This document shows positions 10,301-22,761 of a DNA stretch of 64,000 bases, piece after piece. Each line of letters begins with the position of its first letter. Position 1 is the stretch's first letter. The notes under the pieces were generated by a model, which ran no database searches, was not told the DNA's origin, and saw nothing but the letters and a program-made list of their open reading frames with translations. Location of the stretch: contig CM051455.1 in the NCBI GenBank assembly GCA_028274465.1, forward strand, positions 126,515,462 to 126,579,461, given 5' to 3'. This stretch comes from Plantago ovata (taxonomy: Eukaryota; Streptophyta; Magnoliopsida; Lamiales; Plantaginaceae). A program made the position numbers and the translations under genes.

Positions 10301-11304
10301 AACCTTTCATTCATGTACCTTGCATCTGCAAACCTTCCTCTTCCTCTAGAGCCTCTTCCTCTGACATTTCTTCCACCTCTTCCTCTGGATGGATATCCAT
10401 GAAGCTTGAAACAGGATTCATCATTGTGGTTGGTCATGTGGCAGTTTGAGCACCACATTTTCTCTTTTCTCTTTTCACCAGTTGTGATAGCAGCAGCTGA
10501 AATCTCCATGGAGCTTTGAGTGTATGAACCAATCTGCTTCTGCTTCTCTTCAGATAAAACCTTGTTGTAAACCTTGTCTATACTGGGGAGTGGATCCATC
10601 ATGATTATTTGCCCCCTAACAACTGCATACTCTTTGTTTAGCCCCATAAGGAACTTAAACACCTTCTTTGTCTCAATGAGCTTCTCAAACTTTTGTGTAA
10701 GCTTGCAAGTGCATTTTCCACAAGCACAAACAGGTGAAGGCTGATAGTTTTCAAGCTCTTCCCATATGCAAGACAGCTTTGTAAAATACTCAGAAACATT
10801 GGAGTTTTCTTGCTTGATAGCATTCAAAGTTTGTTCAAGTGAAAAAGCCCTTATCTCATTAGGCTCTGCATATCTAGCCATAAGTTTGCTCCAAGCATCT
10901 TTTGCTGTATCACAGTACAAGATAGTACTTTTGATTTCACTTGAAACTGAATGAATCATCCAAGACAGGATGAGCTTATTGCTCTTAACCCATGCCTTGT
11001 AGTTTGGATCATTTTTCTCTGGCTGTTTCAAAGTACCAGTAATGAAAGCAGTTTTGTTTCTGAGCTCAAGAGATAGAGAGAAAGCTCTACTCCATGTGTG
11101 ATAGTTTGTTCCATCAAGGAGTGGTGTCACTGCACCAGAGATGTTGTTATCAGAGTGATGCAAATAATAGCAGCTGAAGGGATCTTCATGGGCTGAAGAC
11201 AACTTCTTGATCTGTTTTGAGGCATCAAGCTCACTGTCTGACATTTTTGAAAGAAAATCGAAAGCTTAAGACAGATAAGAAGAAAGGAGACTTAGATAAC
11301 CTAA

Positions 11305-11317
11305 GCTCGTGATACCA
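11305..11317 (-). other. Copia primer-binding site
   Basis: Immediately inside the 5' LTR the minus strand reads TGGTATCACGAGC, close to TGGTATCAGAGC, the plant initiator tRNA-Met primer site used by many Copia elements. Its position directly next to the LTR end supports the call. Confidence 0.85.
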
Positions 11318-11839
11318 TGTCAAAAGTTGTGCAGAAAAACATAAACCAAAAATAGAGAATTTTCTGTGTATTATTTCTGAGCTTTTGCAGTGAATGGCCG
11401 CGCAAGAAGATTACAGAGTAAGAACCCTAGACGCCTAATTTATACTACAAAATTTACAGAGCTATACTAACAGTAATAAAAACACAACCCTATTTACATC
11501 AAATCATATTTCAGCCGTACAGGAGGTAAAAAGTAAGGTTTTATCTGTGACGTGAAAAATAGATCTTTCCAGATTGAAAGCTGAGTCACGGTGATTGTGT
11601 TTATCCCAAACTCTTCTCTGTATAATACGATTCTTGATCTAGTGTTGCTGGTGTAGCTGCTCCGTTATGTTTGAAACATCCCGCCTAAGGGCTTTAATCC
11701 TCTGCGTCAGTTCTTGGTGTTCCCGCGCTCCGTTCGTTTCCTTCGGACGAATTGTCACTGCATATGCTCGTAACTCTAGTTCTTCTTCTCCAGTTCTTCT
11801 CTGTTTCTTAACAATTGGCTCTTGATTTCTAACAATGTT

Positions 11840-12738
11840 AAAGTTTCTATTGTTCTTTGATGATATGCTATATTGCTATGTTATACATGTTGTCTGTTGA
11901 GTTGTATTTCACCTACAGTTATAGCATGGATTATAAGTACATCATTTTAATTTAAGATACGAAATAAAGTAAAGGAATAGAGTAAACAAGACGAACTTAA
12001 AAGAGAATAGAGTAAACAAGACGGACTTAAGTATAAGCTAAAAAACGTTTAAGAAAGATAATGATAAGGACTGTCATACCAAGCTAAAAACATAGAGATA
12101 TATTGAGGAACATGTTCGAAACCACGGCCCCCAGATCTTCCTAGCAAACTGGGCATTCGAGTTAAGAGAAACGTTATGGGCAAGCCCTACTCCATCCGGC
12201 AAGCCGGGAAAGAAGTTAATTTACTTGAGAGTTAAGACAGTAACATATGGTGGCAATTTAACTTACGAATTAAAAGTTATAAACATATAAATTTGAGAGG
12301 AGCCAGGGCAACTCCATATGCAAATGTAAAGTTAGGTTCAAGAATTTAAGAGAATTCAAACTTTGAAGTTCAATAATAACTTAAGAAAGAAAGTTAAGTT
12401 AAGTTAGAAGGTTGCATTTCATTAATATTTAAGGGTTAAAATACATGAACATAGAAACCTAGGTCATGTGACTTGCTCGGTTGGTGAACACGATTGAGTA
12501 CTGGTCGTTTTTTAAACTAAATATTTTAGGTGTGAACTTGAGCTACCTGGAGTGGCTAGGGAGGGAGCGGATCTTCTATCCCACTTATTTGTGTCCCATT
12601 TCATGTCCTACTTTTATTTAACTACAATGATATTTTATTTTAACTATATATACATGAATTAAATTATGGTAATAGTATTTATCAAATAAAAAGCATAACT
12701 CTTTCTCCAAATAATTAGGAAAACTATTACTTTATTAA
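11840..12738. other. Unassigned intergenic sequence left of the LINE
   Basis: No coding feature is recognised. A short near-duplicate (GAATAGAGTAAACAAGACG, twice near 11970-12025) is present. The right part (12581-12707) carries a sequence shared with 19465-19610 on the far side of the LINE. The segment may derive from an old transposon, but nothing diagnostic is visible. Confidence 0.4.
12581..12707. repeat. Left member of a repeat pair flanking the LINE
   Basis: Bases 12583-12620 match 19468-19505 in direct orientation (CTTATTTGTGTCCCATTTCA...). Bases about 12636-12707 match 19543-19610 in inverted orientation (ACTATATATACATGAATTAA and onward), with few differences. The mix of direct and inverted matches suggests two copies of a small foldback or MITE-like sequence. 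Confidence 0.65.
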
Positions 12739-13861
12739 TTTTTTTTTTCGAAACGGCAAATTTTTTATTAAAAACAGCGAGCATAAGAAATGCTCAGAAA
12801 CAAAACTACAACTGAAATACACGGAGACACACCAATTCGAAATTGAAACAATCCACAACCAATAACCTCAACCACTTACAATCTATCACCAGCTAACCCA
12901 ATCCAAAACATAACATCTCAACCCCTACTCAAACCAAAAAATTAGCCATTAAGGAATCACAAAGCTTTAATCAACCGCTCAACAAAAGCCACAATCTCAT
13001 CACAATAAAGCCAAAAACACATGCCAAATGTCACAATCACCACACCACATCGCATGTACCTGTGAACAATTCAAATACCAAAACAGCCCGCAATGCTAAA
13101 CTTAACCCACTTTTTAGAATGAAAACCGTACTAACTTGGGTCTTACACCCGTACAGACACACCGTGACCGAGAGCAACCAACCCCTTAGAATGAAGAAGC
13201 AGAGGACAAGGTAATTAGCCCCATCGTACCAAATCACCGTGATTGGAAATTAACCAAAAGGACTCTCAATCCCTTAGAATGTGTCGTATGAAGCAAGAAA
13301 TTTAAACCACAAGCCACGTTTTCACACTAAAAAATAAGGAGTTCAACAAAAGATCCACAACATCCACCTTCACTAATAATCCTCAAAGCCACTGCAAAGA
13401 AAACTCCCAACCAAGCCAAGATCATATAGAAACTATTCGAAGAAAACTCCACAACCACAACCAACCGAAATACAAAACAAGAAATCCAAAATAAGCTATC
13501 CAACTAGAGATGCTACCCATACAAACAACACACAAGCACCCCAACAATCGGGCACATCACAACAAGGACGTGTTATCCGACCATTAAGGAGTACCTACAT
13601 ATTGTAATTTAAAGTACGGACACCTCAAGAGGACTTATAAAACCCACAATAATACCAACCTCAAAACCTCATAAAATAAGGATAAACATACCCGCTAAGA
13701 GCAACATACAAAGCCCAAGGATATAACCGAAATCTGCTCAACTAAATCCGCAGCAACCACTGACCATCACCACAACCGGCAAGTTCACCCAAGATACCGC
13801 AATCTGAAAAATTCCCTACATTCAAAAAACATACCTTCACCCCACCAATTAGTAGCGACAT

Positions 13862-16800
13862 TCAATTATTACCTTTCAAACAAGACAAAGGTGCAAGAAT
13901 CCAAGAATTGAAATGATAATGTTTTAACAAGATACCTTTCCCTTTGAACCAAACCCAAAGCATGATCATGATTTTATCAAAAACTTGAAATTCACTTAGG
14001 ACCTCCCCTTGGAACAACAAAATGTTACGCGCATTCCAAATATTCCACAATGTAGCACACCAAAAAGCATGCCAATACTTTTTCACACAATGAACTTTAA
14101 AAGAAGAGTGGTTTTCAAGAAATACCTCTATATTGACACCAACATTACCATCAACACCCACCCAATTATACATTAAATTCCAAACTTTTTGGGCACACAA
14201 GCACTCACAAAACACATGTATTGCATTTTCTATTCCCACCCCATCACATCTTTTACAACCTCTATCATCCATACTCATAAACACCCCTCTCGAATGAAGA
14301 TTATCTTTAGTAGGAATTTTGTTTTGAAGAACTTTCCATACAAAAGCATTCACCTTTTCGGGTACACAATTATTCCACACAACTTTCGACCATTTCTTCA
14401 TGCAATTCTCCACACCTTTAACATTTAAAATTCGATAAGCATCTCTAGTAGTGTAAACATTCGAATCAACACCCAACCACACATAACAATCATCAACTCC
14501 TTCTCTTAGACTAAAATCATGCAAATTAGATTCAATACAAGCAACCCAATCTTTCTCCCTATCCCTAAGCTCACGACACCACGCCCATCTAAAAACAACA
14601 ACACCTTCACAAACCACCAAACGATCATGAATTGAACAATTTTTATCCCTCTCTAGTCTAAACAATCTAGGAAACAACTCACTTAAACAATCACCAAAGT
14701 CCCCCCACTTCTCACCCCAAAAACTTGTTTTCTTGCCATCACCAATAGACCTCACACAATTTTCAGCAAACCAATTCTTTTCAAGAGCACCTACAATAAT
14801 ATCATTCCACCATTCGGACCACCAAGATTTTCTTTTCCCACCCTCTCTAATCAAATCTACACACTCCCTCAGCTTCCCGTACTTTGAATCAAGAACTTGC
14901 ACCCAAAGATCATTACAACCGTTTAAAAGTTTCCACACCCACTTCCCAAGAAGAGCCAAGTTAAAATTTTCAATATTTTTCAACCCCAAACCCCCCTCCT
15001 CTTTAGCTTCACAAACCCTCTCCCACTTCACCCAAGCAATTTTTATTTTATCTTTAGCCAAGCCTCCCCCCACACAAAGTTCCGTTGTAGCCCCACAATC
15101 TCTTTAGCCACTTTCTTAGGAATTTAAAAAAAGATAGATAGTAAATAGGGAGAGCATCAAGAACCGACTTAGCTAACACCAAACGACCCCCAAAGGATAG
15201 AAATTTGTTCTCCCACACCCCCAACCGCTTCTCCACTCTCTCTTTTACCTTCACCAAGACTTACCACTTCTAGCACGACAACCCACCGGCAACCCCAAGT
15301 AATTAAAAGGTAATTTTCCCACCTCACAATTAAGGTAATTTGCCCCAATCAACATTTCACTATCCGCCACCCCAAACCCAAATAAGTTACTTTTTCCAAA
15401 ATTTATCTTAAGCCCGGATAAAAGCTCAAAAGTTCTTAGGACACTTTTTAAAGTAGAGAAGTTTTCATCACACCATTCCCCAAAAAATATTGTATCATCC
15501 GCAAATTGTAAATGTGACACCGAAATTTTATTTTTTACCCACCAAAACCGGTTTATACAATCCCACATTACATGCCCTTTTGATCATTCTACATAAGCCC
15601 TCCGCTACAACTAAATAGAGGAAAGGAGATAGGGGATCCCCTTGACGCAATCCACGCCCCACAACAAATTCCTTAGTAGGGCTCCCATTCAAAAGAACGG
15701 AAGCACTTACACTAGACACACATTCTTTAATCCACTTAATCCACAATTCACCAAATCCCAACACTTTCAACATATCAAACAGAAAATCCCACCTAACAGA
15801 ATCATAAGCCTTTTCAAAATCAATTTTAAACACAAACACCTTTTTTTTCTTCCTAAGAACCTCATCAACAATTTCATTAGCCACCACCACTCCATCAAGA
15901 ATATTTCTTTCACCAATAAAAGCAGATTGATTTTCCGAAATAATTTTTTGCAACACAACACCAAAACGACTAGCAAGCAATTTAGATAAAATCTTGTACA
16001 CACTACTAACCAAAGAGATAGGTCTATAATCATGCAACACATTCGGATTAGCTCTCTTAGGAATTAGAGTGATAAAAGTGCTATTCATACCTTTGCAAAA
16101 TTTGCCATTCTTATGGAACTCGGCGAGGAATCTAAGTACATCCTTCTTCACAATACCCCAACAAGAGCGAAAGAATTGCCCTCCAAAGCCATCGGGACCC
16201 GGACTCTTATTAACACCACACATAGTCACCGCTTTCCAAATTTCCTCTTCCTCAAACATCCTCTCCAAGCTTACTTTCTCCACAACATCCACCATCTTCC
16301 CCTCAAGATTAACAAGTCTTACACCACCCCACTTCCCCTCCTTAAAATGGTCCTCAAAGAAGTTTTTAACACCCAATTTGACCCTCTCCACATCATCCAC
16401 CCATTTCCCATCCAACCTCAACCCCCTTATAGCATTCAACCTCGATCTTTTCTCAATAGCTCTATGGAAAAACTTGTATTAGCATCACCCTCCTTGACCC
16501 ATTTCAACTTAGCTTGTTGCATTCTCAACCTCTCCTTTTTACATAGTAATTCTTCCAAAGTCTTCATCAACTCATGTCTCCTCGCCAAAAGCATAACTTC
16601 ACATTCCAAAACCTCATCAACCACGGTTTCAATCTTCCCTACACCCATCTCCGGGGAACCCCGCTGCTCCTCTCCGAAACTCTCCAACTCCAAATCACAA
16701 ACTTCAATTTCCTTCGTCAACTCCTCCACTTTATGTTCAAAATCACCTCCCATCAAATTATTCCAAGATTTGAGACGTCCCTTGAGTCTTTTAAGTTTCT

Positions 16801-17630
16801 CTTTGAGGACGAAACTCCCCCACCCAACGATACCCTCCTTATTCCAATCCTCTTCCACAATACTAATAAACTCATTTTCTTTCACCCAAGAATTAATGAA
16901 CCGAAAAGGCTTTGGCCCCCAATCCACCCCATCCTCCTTCACCAAAATAGCTACATGATCCGACACTCTTCTCTTTAGCCCAAGTTGAACTAATTTCGAC
17001 CACTTCTTCAACCAACTCTCGGAAAAAAGGAACCTATCAAGCCGACTACAACTACTTCCATTATCTCTATACCAAGTAAATTTTCGCCGAAATAGAGGAA
17101 GATCGAAGAGTTCATTATTCTCAATAAAGCTATTGAAAGCCTCCATCCTTTTTCGCCCTTTCCCCACCCCTTTACCTCTTCTTTCCTCTTCACACCTTAT
17201 TGCATTGAAATCACCACAAACACACCAAAGTCTCTCATTATCGGCCTCCAACACCTTCCCCACCTCTTGCCACAAATCAACTTGTTTTTTATCCTCACAA
17301 GATGCGTAAATATTAATGATTCCCACTTCACAATTCAACCACCTCCCTTTGACCCCTAAAGCCCCTTCATCACCCCAAAATGCCTCTTTTTAAAGATATC
17401 ATTATTCCAAAAGCTTTACACTCCCCCAGAAGCCCCATTCGATCCAAGAAAACCCAATCAACATTCGATCCACCCCAAAGATACTCCACTAACCTTCTAC
17501 TACAATGGTCCAACTTCGTTTCTTGAATACATACAAAATCCACTTTTTCTCTAGCAACCAAATCCCTCACTTCTTTCTTCTTCAACCTTCCCCCCAACCC
17601 CCGAATATTAAAGCTAAGAATCTTCATCAT
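13862..17630 (-). pseudogene. LINE ORF2: endonuclease and reverse transcriptase
   Basis: From the high-coordinate end: an endonuclease starting MMKILSFNIRGLGG, with IQETK, CGDFNAIR and SDHVAIL (metal and catalytic motifs) to about 16900; a linker; then reverse transcriptase with DYRPISLVSSVYKI (near 16030), FKIDFEKAYDSVRWDF (near 15820), GLRQGDPLSPFLYL (near 15640) and FADDTIFFG (near 15500). A C-terminal reverse-transcriptase-linked zinc region (FVWKVLQNKIPTKDNL ... GCKRC ... IHVFCEC) follows near 14200-14340. Open frames change about five times (near 17380, 16440, 15550, 15255 and 15065), so the gene is dead. The FADD catalytic motif itself is intact. Confidence 0.9.
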
Positions 17631-19100
17631 CCACTTCCATGCACCCCCTTACCAATCAATGCTTCTTCGTTCCTTAACCTATCTCTTTTCTCCCCTTCAA
17701 AAAAAGCTACGAGAGCTTTGGCCTTATCCTCCTCCCTTAAAATACCCAATTCCAAACTTTTATTCACCAAGTCCTTCGCCTCCTCCAATGAACTCTTTCG
17801 AATTCTAGCATTGCACGCTTCAATTTGGCTTGTGGTAGGTGCATTATCCTTACATCCAACAACCACCTTAACCTTCTTAGTTTTTCTCCCCCTTTTTTTT
17901 GTTATCTTTCCCCTAATCACCCCCAACCTATTCTCATCTTCCTTATCACTTTCAAAATCCTTTGCAAAGTCATTCCACTCCTCCACCCGCTTCTTTTGGT
18001 TTCTTCTACACAACTCCTCTTTGTCGATGTTCTTCAACAAATTACCATCCCTACCCCCAACGGGATTACGATTCGTAGTATCCAAAATTACTTGCATAAG
18101 CCCAAACGGATCTAAACCAAGATTTTCATTCCCCACAAATCCCTCACATTCTGCGATTTTACTAACTTCACCAACACTAACCTCCTCGCCACCCTTCTCA
18201 CCTCCACTCGAAGGCCGAACAGCATCACCCAAACCATCGACCCCCGAAGCTACAACACTCTGCTCAGCTCTTGATTGCCGCACATTGACAGCAACCGCAC
18301 CAACCTGGATAACATTCTCCCCTACTTCCAACCCCCTCCGACCGCTCGCAACCGCATCAGATCTACTAACATCGTGCACGGCCTCTAAATTCCCCCTATT
18401 CAAAGGAGTTTCTGGAACCCTTGAGACATCAACCTCCGACTCGAAATTTCCCCTATCTTCCCACTCTGTTTCATACCAACTCCCATCCTCCTCATCATCT
18501 CTAACCGAATCTCCACTAGAATCCTCTACTAAATTGACAATTTTCTTAGCTTTACTCCCACACCCCGACAATACCCCATTCGCCTTAAAACCTTTGAATA
18601 CTTCTATTACATTCATAACAACATTCCAGCTCCCCCACAATCTCTTCAACCACATGTACCACAAACATCTCCCCCTCGACACAAAGATTCACCTTCCCTC
18701 TTATAAACTCAAAGGATGTTGTATCAATTAGAATTCGACCTCTTCTTAGATCAGTTTTTTCCTCCGTTTCTTTATGAACTTTTATGGTTTTCCCGAACCT
18801 CGCACCTATGTTCTCAAAGTTAGAAATATTCCAACCATGCAATGGTACCCCATAGCAGCTCAACCAAACTCTCCTTCTTACATTAATATCACGTTTCTCC
18901 CACGGCCGAAGTGATAGAAACCAATCATTCGTCCAATTGCTTTCTTCCGCCAACAATTTTGAACGTATTTCCGCCTCCTCATGTTCAAACACCCACACAT
19001 ACTCCTTCAACCTTCTAAGAATAAATCCAGTATAGCCATTACTAACAAGCAAATTCTCAATTTGCTCACTATCTAACTCCACAGCCATCTCGCCCACTAA
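17627..19100 (-). pseudogene. LINE ORF1 (DUF4283-like, gag-type)
   Basis: The first part (19100-18585) reads WFLSLRPWEKRD ... VWLSCYGVPLHGWN ... IGARFGKTIKVHKET, typical of the DUF4283 domain of plant LINE ORF1 proteins. A CCYEC cysteine pair near 18620 may be the start of a zinc knuckle. The frame then shifts within 18585-18682, and an acidic, low-complexity tail runs to 17627, where it meets the ORF2 start with a few bases of overlap. No RRM-like domain precedes DUF4283 here, unlike the LINE at 62-63.5 kb, which suggests 5' truncation. ORF1 proteins bind the element RNA. Confidence 0.75.
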
Positions 19101-19464
19101 ACACTTTTCCGCCCATACTCTTGTACTAGTTGAGTAATGCGTGTATGTAATTGAAGCCTGAAGCTAGTTTTGAATTTTGATACAAGCCTTAATCCCAGTA
19201 GCTAGTAATTTCTTGCGTGCAAGGTGTATTGGTGTTGTCAAATACAAGCCTTAATCCAGTACCTCCGCCCTCGGTAGCATAGATGTTCTTCACCTTTAAG
19301 AACACCACTACTAGTTACTTTTTTTTTTTAATTTCTTTTTTCTTTTAAATTCTGGATAGAAAAGAGAATGGATAATTTAGTTGAACGGTTTTTACTCTAG
19401 TTAACTTATGTATAGTTAAATACTCCATAATTAATTACTACAAATAAATACATAAAATGCCGAT

Positions 19465-19610
19465 ATCTCACTTATTTGTGTCCCATTTCATGTCCCACTT
19501 TTATAAATGTGACATGTGGCATTTTATGTATTTATTTGAGTTATGCTTTTTATTTGATAAATACTATTATCATAATTTAATTCATGTATATATAGTTAAA
19601 TAAAATATAA
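19465..19610. repeat. Right member of a repeat pair flanking the LINE
   Basis: It shares a direct match of about 38 bases and an inverted match of about 70 bases with 12581-12707. It is itself part of a foldback: ACAAATAAATACATAAAATG (19440-19459) is the inverted counterpart of CATTTTATGTATTTATTTG (19524-19542). This is the structure expected of a small MITE-like hairpin. Confidence 0.6.
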
Positions 19611-21367
19611 TTGAGCAAGATTATTATATTCTTCATCATGTCATCATATTATTTTCTCAAGTATTATGCATTGTTATACGACTCAAGAATTATGTAAGAG
19701 ACTTTATACGAGTTAGATCAGGTTAAACATTTCCCTTGCATTACATTACGATATACGAATTTTAATGCTCTAGTCATCCCACAAGATTTTAAGTTTTCAA
19801 ATGTAAATTTGTCCGCTTTCACTTGCTCACAACTTAGCACGGCATGTATTTTTCTTGGGTTGTCTAGTAAAATTTGGAGCGTTACAATCTATGATACATT
19901 ATTATTTATTCGGAAAATTGTTCCATAGACCAGGACTATTAAAAAAATTGTAAATCATATGGTCCAAATCAGGCACATGATTTAAAATGTGATATGTTTA
20001 AGTTTGCTACATTTTTAGAAAAAACAGGTTTTACACTAATTTGGAGTAAAACTGGTTTTGCCTGGGTTATATAAGCAACCACCTAGATCACTTAAGCACC
20101 CAACTAACGAGTTTTACACTAATATGAATATAAAATAGATTTTTATATGGATTTCTCTTTTAAGTTTTAAGTTTAGACCGTATAATGTATGAATTACTCA
20201 TAAACTAGTTTCTCATTAAACATTAGAAAGGTTTTTGTATATAAATATGGAGTAGTTGCATAATACGCCAGGTTATCATCAGCTTTAACTTCATCATATG
20301 AGAATATTCCACTTTAGTTAGAACATGGATTCAACTGTCCATAACTGCAATCTATAACCATGATATACACATACTTTAGATAATTAAACATCTCCAATGG
20401 CATTATAAACATTTAATAGCAACACAAATCACCTGATTTTAAGACAGACATTTGGATTGTATGAGGACAAACATTGCCCAACGCACATGATGATTTCAGG
20501 ACTTGCACCAAACCTCATGTTATGTTCGCAAACGACAACGCCAAAGAACAAAGGAGCATTTTTTTAACTAAACAATAAACGAATAATATCATGTTTATGA
20601 CATTCATGCCACTATTTTAAAGTGAATAAAACGTCATTAGTATGTATTAATATGATTATGTTTGGTGTAACATTAATTAATTAGTGTGTCTGCGTAACCA
20701 TGTAATTACAATGAGTCGGATTTCAATATAATACATATATCTGCTAAAGTAACAAAATTGGATCTAGACTGGATCGATGGACCTACCACAAGGATATATA
20801 TTGAACAAAAACTGTAATCAAGATTAAGATAAGAGGTCTTGTTCGGTTGAATCTCATTTCTTATTGGTAAATTTTGGACGTACTGATCCAGCTTTTGTAA
20901 AAGACCTTTGTAAAATCTGGGATCTTATTTGTTTAATCGTGTCGTTGTGAGTTGTGATTGACTAAAGAAAGTTTTAAGGTTCGAATATGCATGCATGTTC
21001 AAAGCCAAAAGGAAAGCAAGACAAATTACTATTAACTTTTAAACATGATAATCTGAATTGTGATCTCATCTAAACTTATTGGCTAAGGAAAAACAACCCA
21101 CATGCCACAAAGTAAAACTATGGTACTCTATCCACTTATATCCGACTCTATTTTGTACACTTTCTTAGCTTCTATTGACTCATCTTTACATCAATCCAAC
21201 TCACTCATGTTTCAGATCATTAACAAACACATCAACTTAATAAGTTCTACAATGGGTTCAAAGAGATGAAAAAGATGATTAAAGTGGCTAACTGAAATCC
21301 ATCTTTTTATGCCTTTTCATGTCTGCGCTCAACTTTTATTGAAAATTTAGATAAGGCACAAGTTCTC
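19611..21367. other. Intergenic sequence, possible LTR debris
   Basis: No ORF of note is present. The stretch near 19850-19890 (CTTGGGTTGTCTAG ... GGAGCGTTACA) resembles the 3' end of plant Ty3 LTRs, which often finish in GTTACA, but no partner was found. The remainder is AT-rich and includes the upstream region of the gene at 21461. Confidence 0.4.
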
Positions 21368-21374
21368 TATATAA
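21368..21374 (+). promoter_or_regulatory. TATA box of the HMA-domain gene
   Basis: TATATAA lies within CTCTATATAATGTC, 93 bases before the ATG at 21461. That leaves a leader of about 60 bases, which is normal for a plant gene. Confidence 0.5.
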
Positions 21375-21460
21375 TGTCTACAAGAGTTGCCTAGCTATGA
21401 ACAAGAAAACAAGTTAAGAGATTACAAGAAGATTGAGAACTAAAGATTTACTAGTGAAAT

Positions 21461-22016
21461 ATGGCAAATATGCAAATAGTTCTAGCTGGTGGTAAGAATG
21501 TGGAAGCACAATATGTGGAAATGATGGTGCCTCTCTACTCTTATGGCTGTGAGAACAAGGTCAAGAAAGCTTTAGCCAATCTCAAAGGTAACACTTACAT
21601 TTTGGACATGTTGTAATAATGTTGTATACATTTGGATTATATATACAATGTGCACAATCTGACTTGATGCATGGAAACATTTCACAGGTATCTACTCGGT
21701 GAATGTGGATTTTCATCAACAAAAGGTGACGGTTTGGGGAATATGCGACAAGCAGGACGTGCTCAAAGTTGTGAAAACCAAGAGAAAGGGAGCTCGGTTT
21801 TGGGAGGCAGGGGACGTTGTGGTTGATCAGTTACAAGATCAGCAGCATTCTGCTCCTTCATCACCACAACCTCCTCGCCCGAAGAAGACCTCTGGTCGTT
21901 ACTTGGCGATGATAAAGAGTCGGTCATTCAACTTGGATTTAGACATGATGAAGAGTAGATCACTGAATCTGAGATTAGCTCTCAAGAAGGCATTTTCAAG
22001 ATCAAATTCATTTTAA
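21461..22016 (+). CDS. Heavy-metal-associated (HMA) domain protein, two exons
   Basis: Exon 1 is 21461-21587 and exon 2 is 21688-22016, with a GTAACA...TTTCACAG intron of 100 bases. The exons sum to 456 bases, giving 151 residues and clean phase. Residues about 20-85 (MVPLYSYGCENKVKKAL..., then KVTVWGICDKQDVL, then KRKGARFW) match a plant HMA-fold subgroup in which the usual metal-binding CxxC is reduced to a single cysteine (YGCENK). The tail is basic and serine-rich with repeated KSRS(F/L)NL motifs and has no CaaX isoprenylation box, so it is not a classic HIPP. Metal binding is uncertain; a protein-interaction role is an inference. The ATG choice is supported by the nearby TATA box and exon phase. 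Confidence 0.85.
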
Positions 22017-22761
22017 GAGAGTGTGAAAGGAATCATGCATTGAATCATAAAACACATGTGTGTTTACTTATTTTACTAAGGTTGTATTTCTCCTTCAATC
22101 TCAAAGACATGAGTTTCTCTTGGAAGGTAAAAAGTAGTATGACATTTTATCATGACAATCTGGAAATTTTATCATATCACACACAATACCAGAATAAAAG
22201 CCAAGAAACAACCACACACACACAGAAGTGATGTCTAAACCTCAACCTGGAAATAACCAGTCTACAGAAAGATATCCTACTTGTTTAAATAACACACAAG
22301 CAAAAATTTCTCAACCTACTTCATCCAATTTTGATAATTCTGATACTGCAAACAGAGTGTTCTCAAGTTAAAAATTAGTCCGATTTAATTAAGAAACAAT
22401 AGTAATAAGATATCTTATGCATGCACATGGGAAAACAGGAGAGACTGGACTATATTACATTGTCGTTTTAACAATTATGCTTCACATTACTGGATTATAA
22501 AGTAGTCCAAACAGGAAGAACTCAGCTGCTATAGCAATTCCTCCATACTAGAAAACGCAAAACATGGAAGTGAACCATAAAACAGCCGGTACATATGTAG
22601 CCAAATACTAACCGAAAGTACAAAATGGATTCAAGAGTCTGAGATTGTTAATTAGACAGTAAAAATAAACACCTGGTTGAGGAAGAAACCTGAGAAACAC
22701 TTGCTTGAAGGAGTAACACATTCTTGTAGCCCTTTATCACTCATCCGTCATTCTTGCATCA
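22017..22761. other. Region between the convergent HMA and F-box genes
   Basis: It contains the 3' flanks of both genes and no convincing ORF. The HMA gene ends at 22016 and the F-box gene, on the opposite strand, ends at 22762, so the two are convergent. Confidence 0.5.

Larger units (their letters stand above)
5619..11244 (-). pseudogene. Copia gag-pol region (fossil)
   Basis: Domains in element order on the minus strand: gag from 11244; CCHC zinc knuckle (CSNCHMTNHNDESC) near 10400-10460; aspartic protease with DSGA near 10060-10100; integrase zinc region and core (HIDLWGPF near 9460) to about 8900; reverse transcriptase with LDVHNAFLNGDL near 7950 and YVDD near 7690; RNase H ending near 5650, with [10 protein letters not shown] near 5990. 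Integrase preceding RT is diagnostic of Copia. The region carries several breaks and one nested insertion, so no full polyprotein is expected. Confidence 0.9.
4166..11834 (-). mobile_element. Ty1/Copia LTR retrotransposon fossil, complete ends
   Basis: Two 517-bp LTRs (4166-4682 and 11318-11834) are both bounded TGT...ACA and flanked by the target duplication ATGTT (4161-4165, 11835-11839). Between them, on the minus strand, are gag with a zinc knuckle, protease, integrase, reverse transcriptase and RNase H, in the Copia order (integrase before RT). A primer-binding site complementary to initiator tRNA-Met abuts the right (5') LTR, and a purine tract abuts the left (3') LTR. The LTRs differ at about six positions, roughly one percent, implying an insertion younger than about one million years under common plant rates. 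The copy is broken: a handful of coding breaks plus a nested DNA transposon at 6327-7388. Confidence 0.93.
12739..19130 (-). mobile_element. L1-type LINE (non-LTR retrotransposon), frameshifted
   Basis: The minus strand carries ORF1 (17627 to about 19130) and ORF2 (13862-17630), followed by a 3' untranslated region of about 1.1 kb that ends in an A-tract (T run at 12739-12747 on the plus strand). ORF2 shows an AP-type endonuclease, reverse transcriptase and a C-terminal CX2C zinc motif; no RNase H domain is visible. ORF1 carries a DUF4283-like domain. Several frame changes make it inactive. The 5' limit is uncertain: the ORF1 frame stays open to about 19175. Possible target copies ACTATTACTTT (about 12724) and ACTAGTTACTTT (about 19311) are weak. 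Confidence 0.88.

Noticed and set aside
15642-18731. Long plus-strand ORFs across the LINE
   Set aside because: They are mirror frames of the minus-strand LINE genes, rich in Ser/Thr/Pro/Phe as expected of antisense shadows.
12720-19322. Firm target-site duplication for the LINE
   Set aside because: ACTATTACTTT and ACTAGTTACTTT are similar but next to T-rich runs; the match is too weak and the 5' boundary too uncertain.
19850-19890. Ty3 LTR end (GTTACA)
   Set aside because: No matching LTR start or partner was found; noted only as possible debris.
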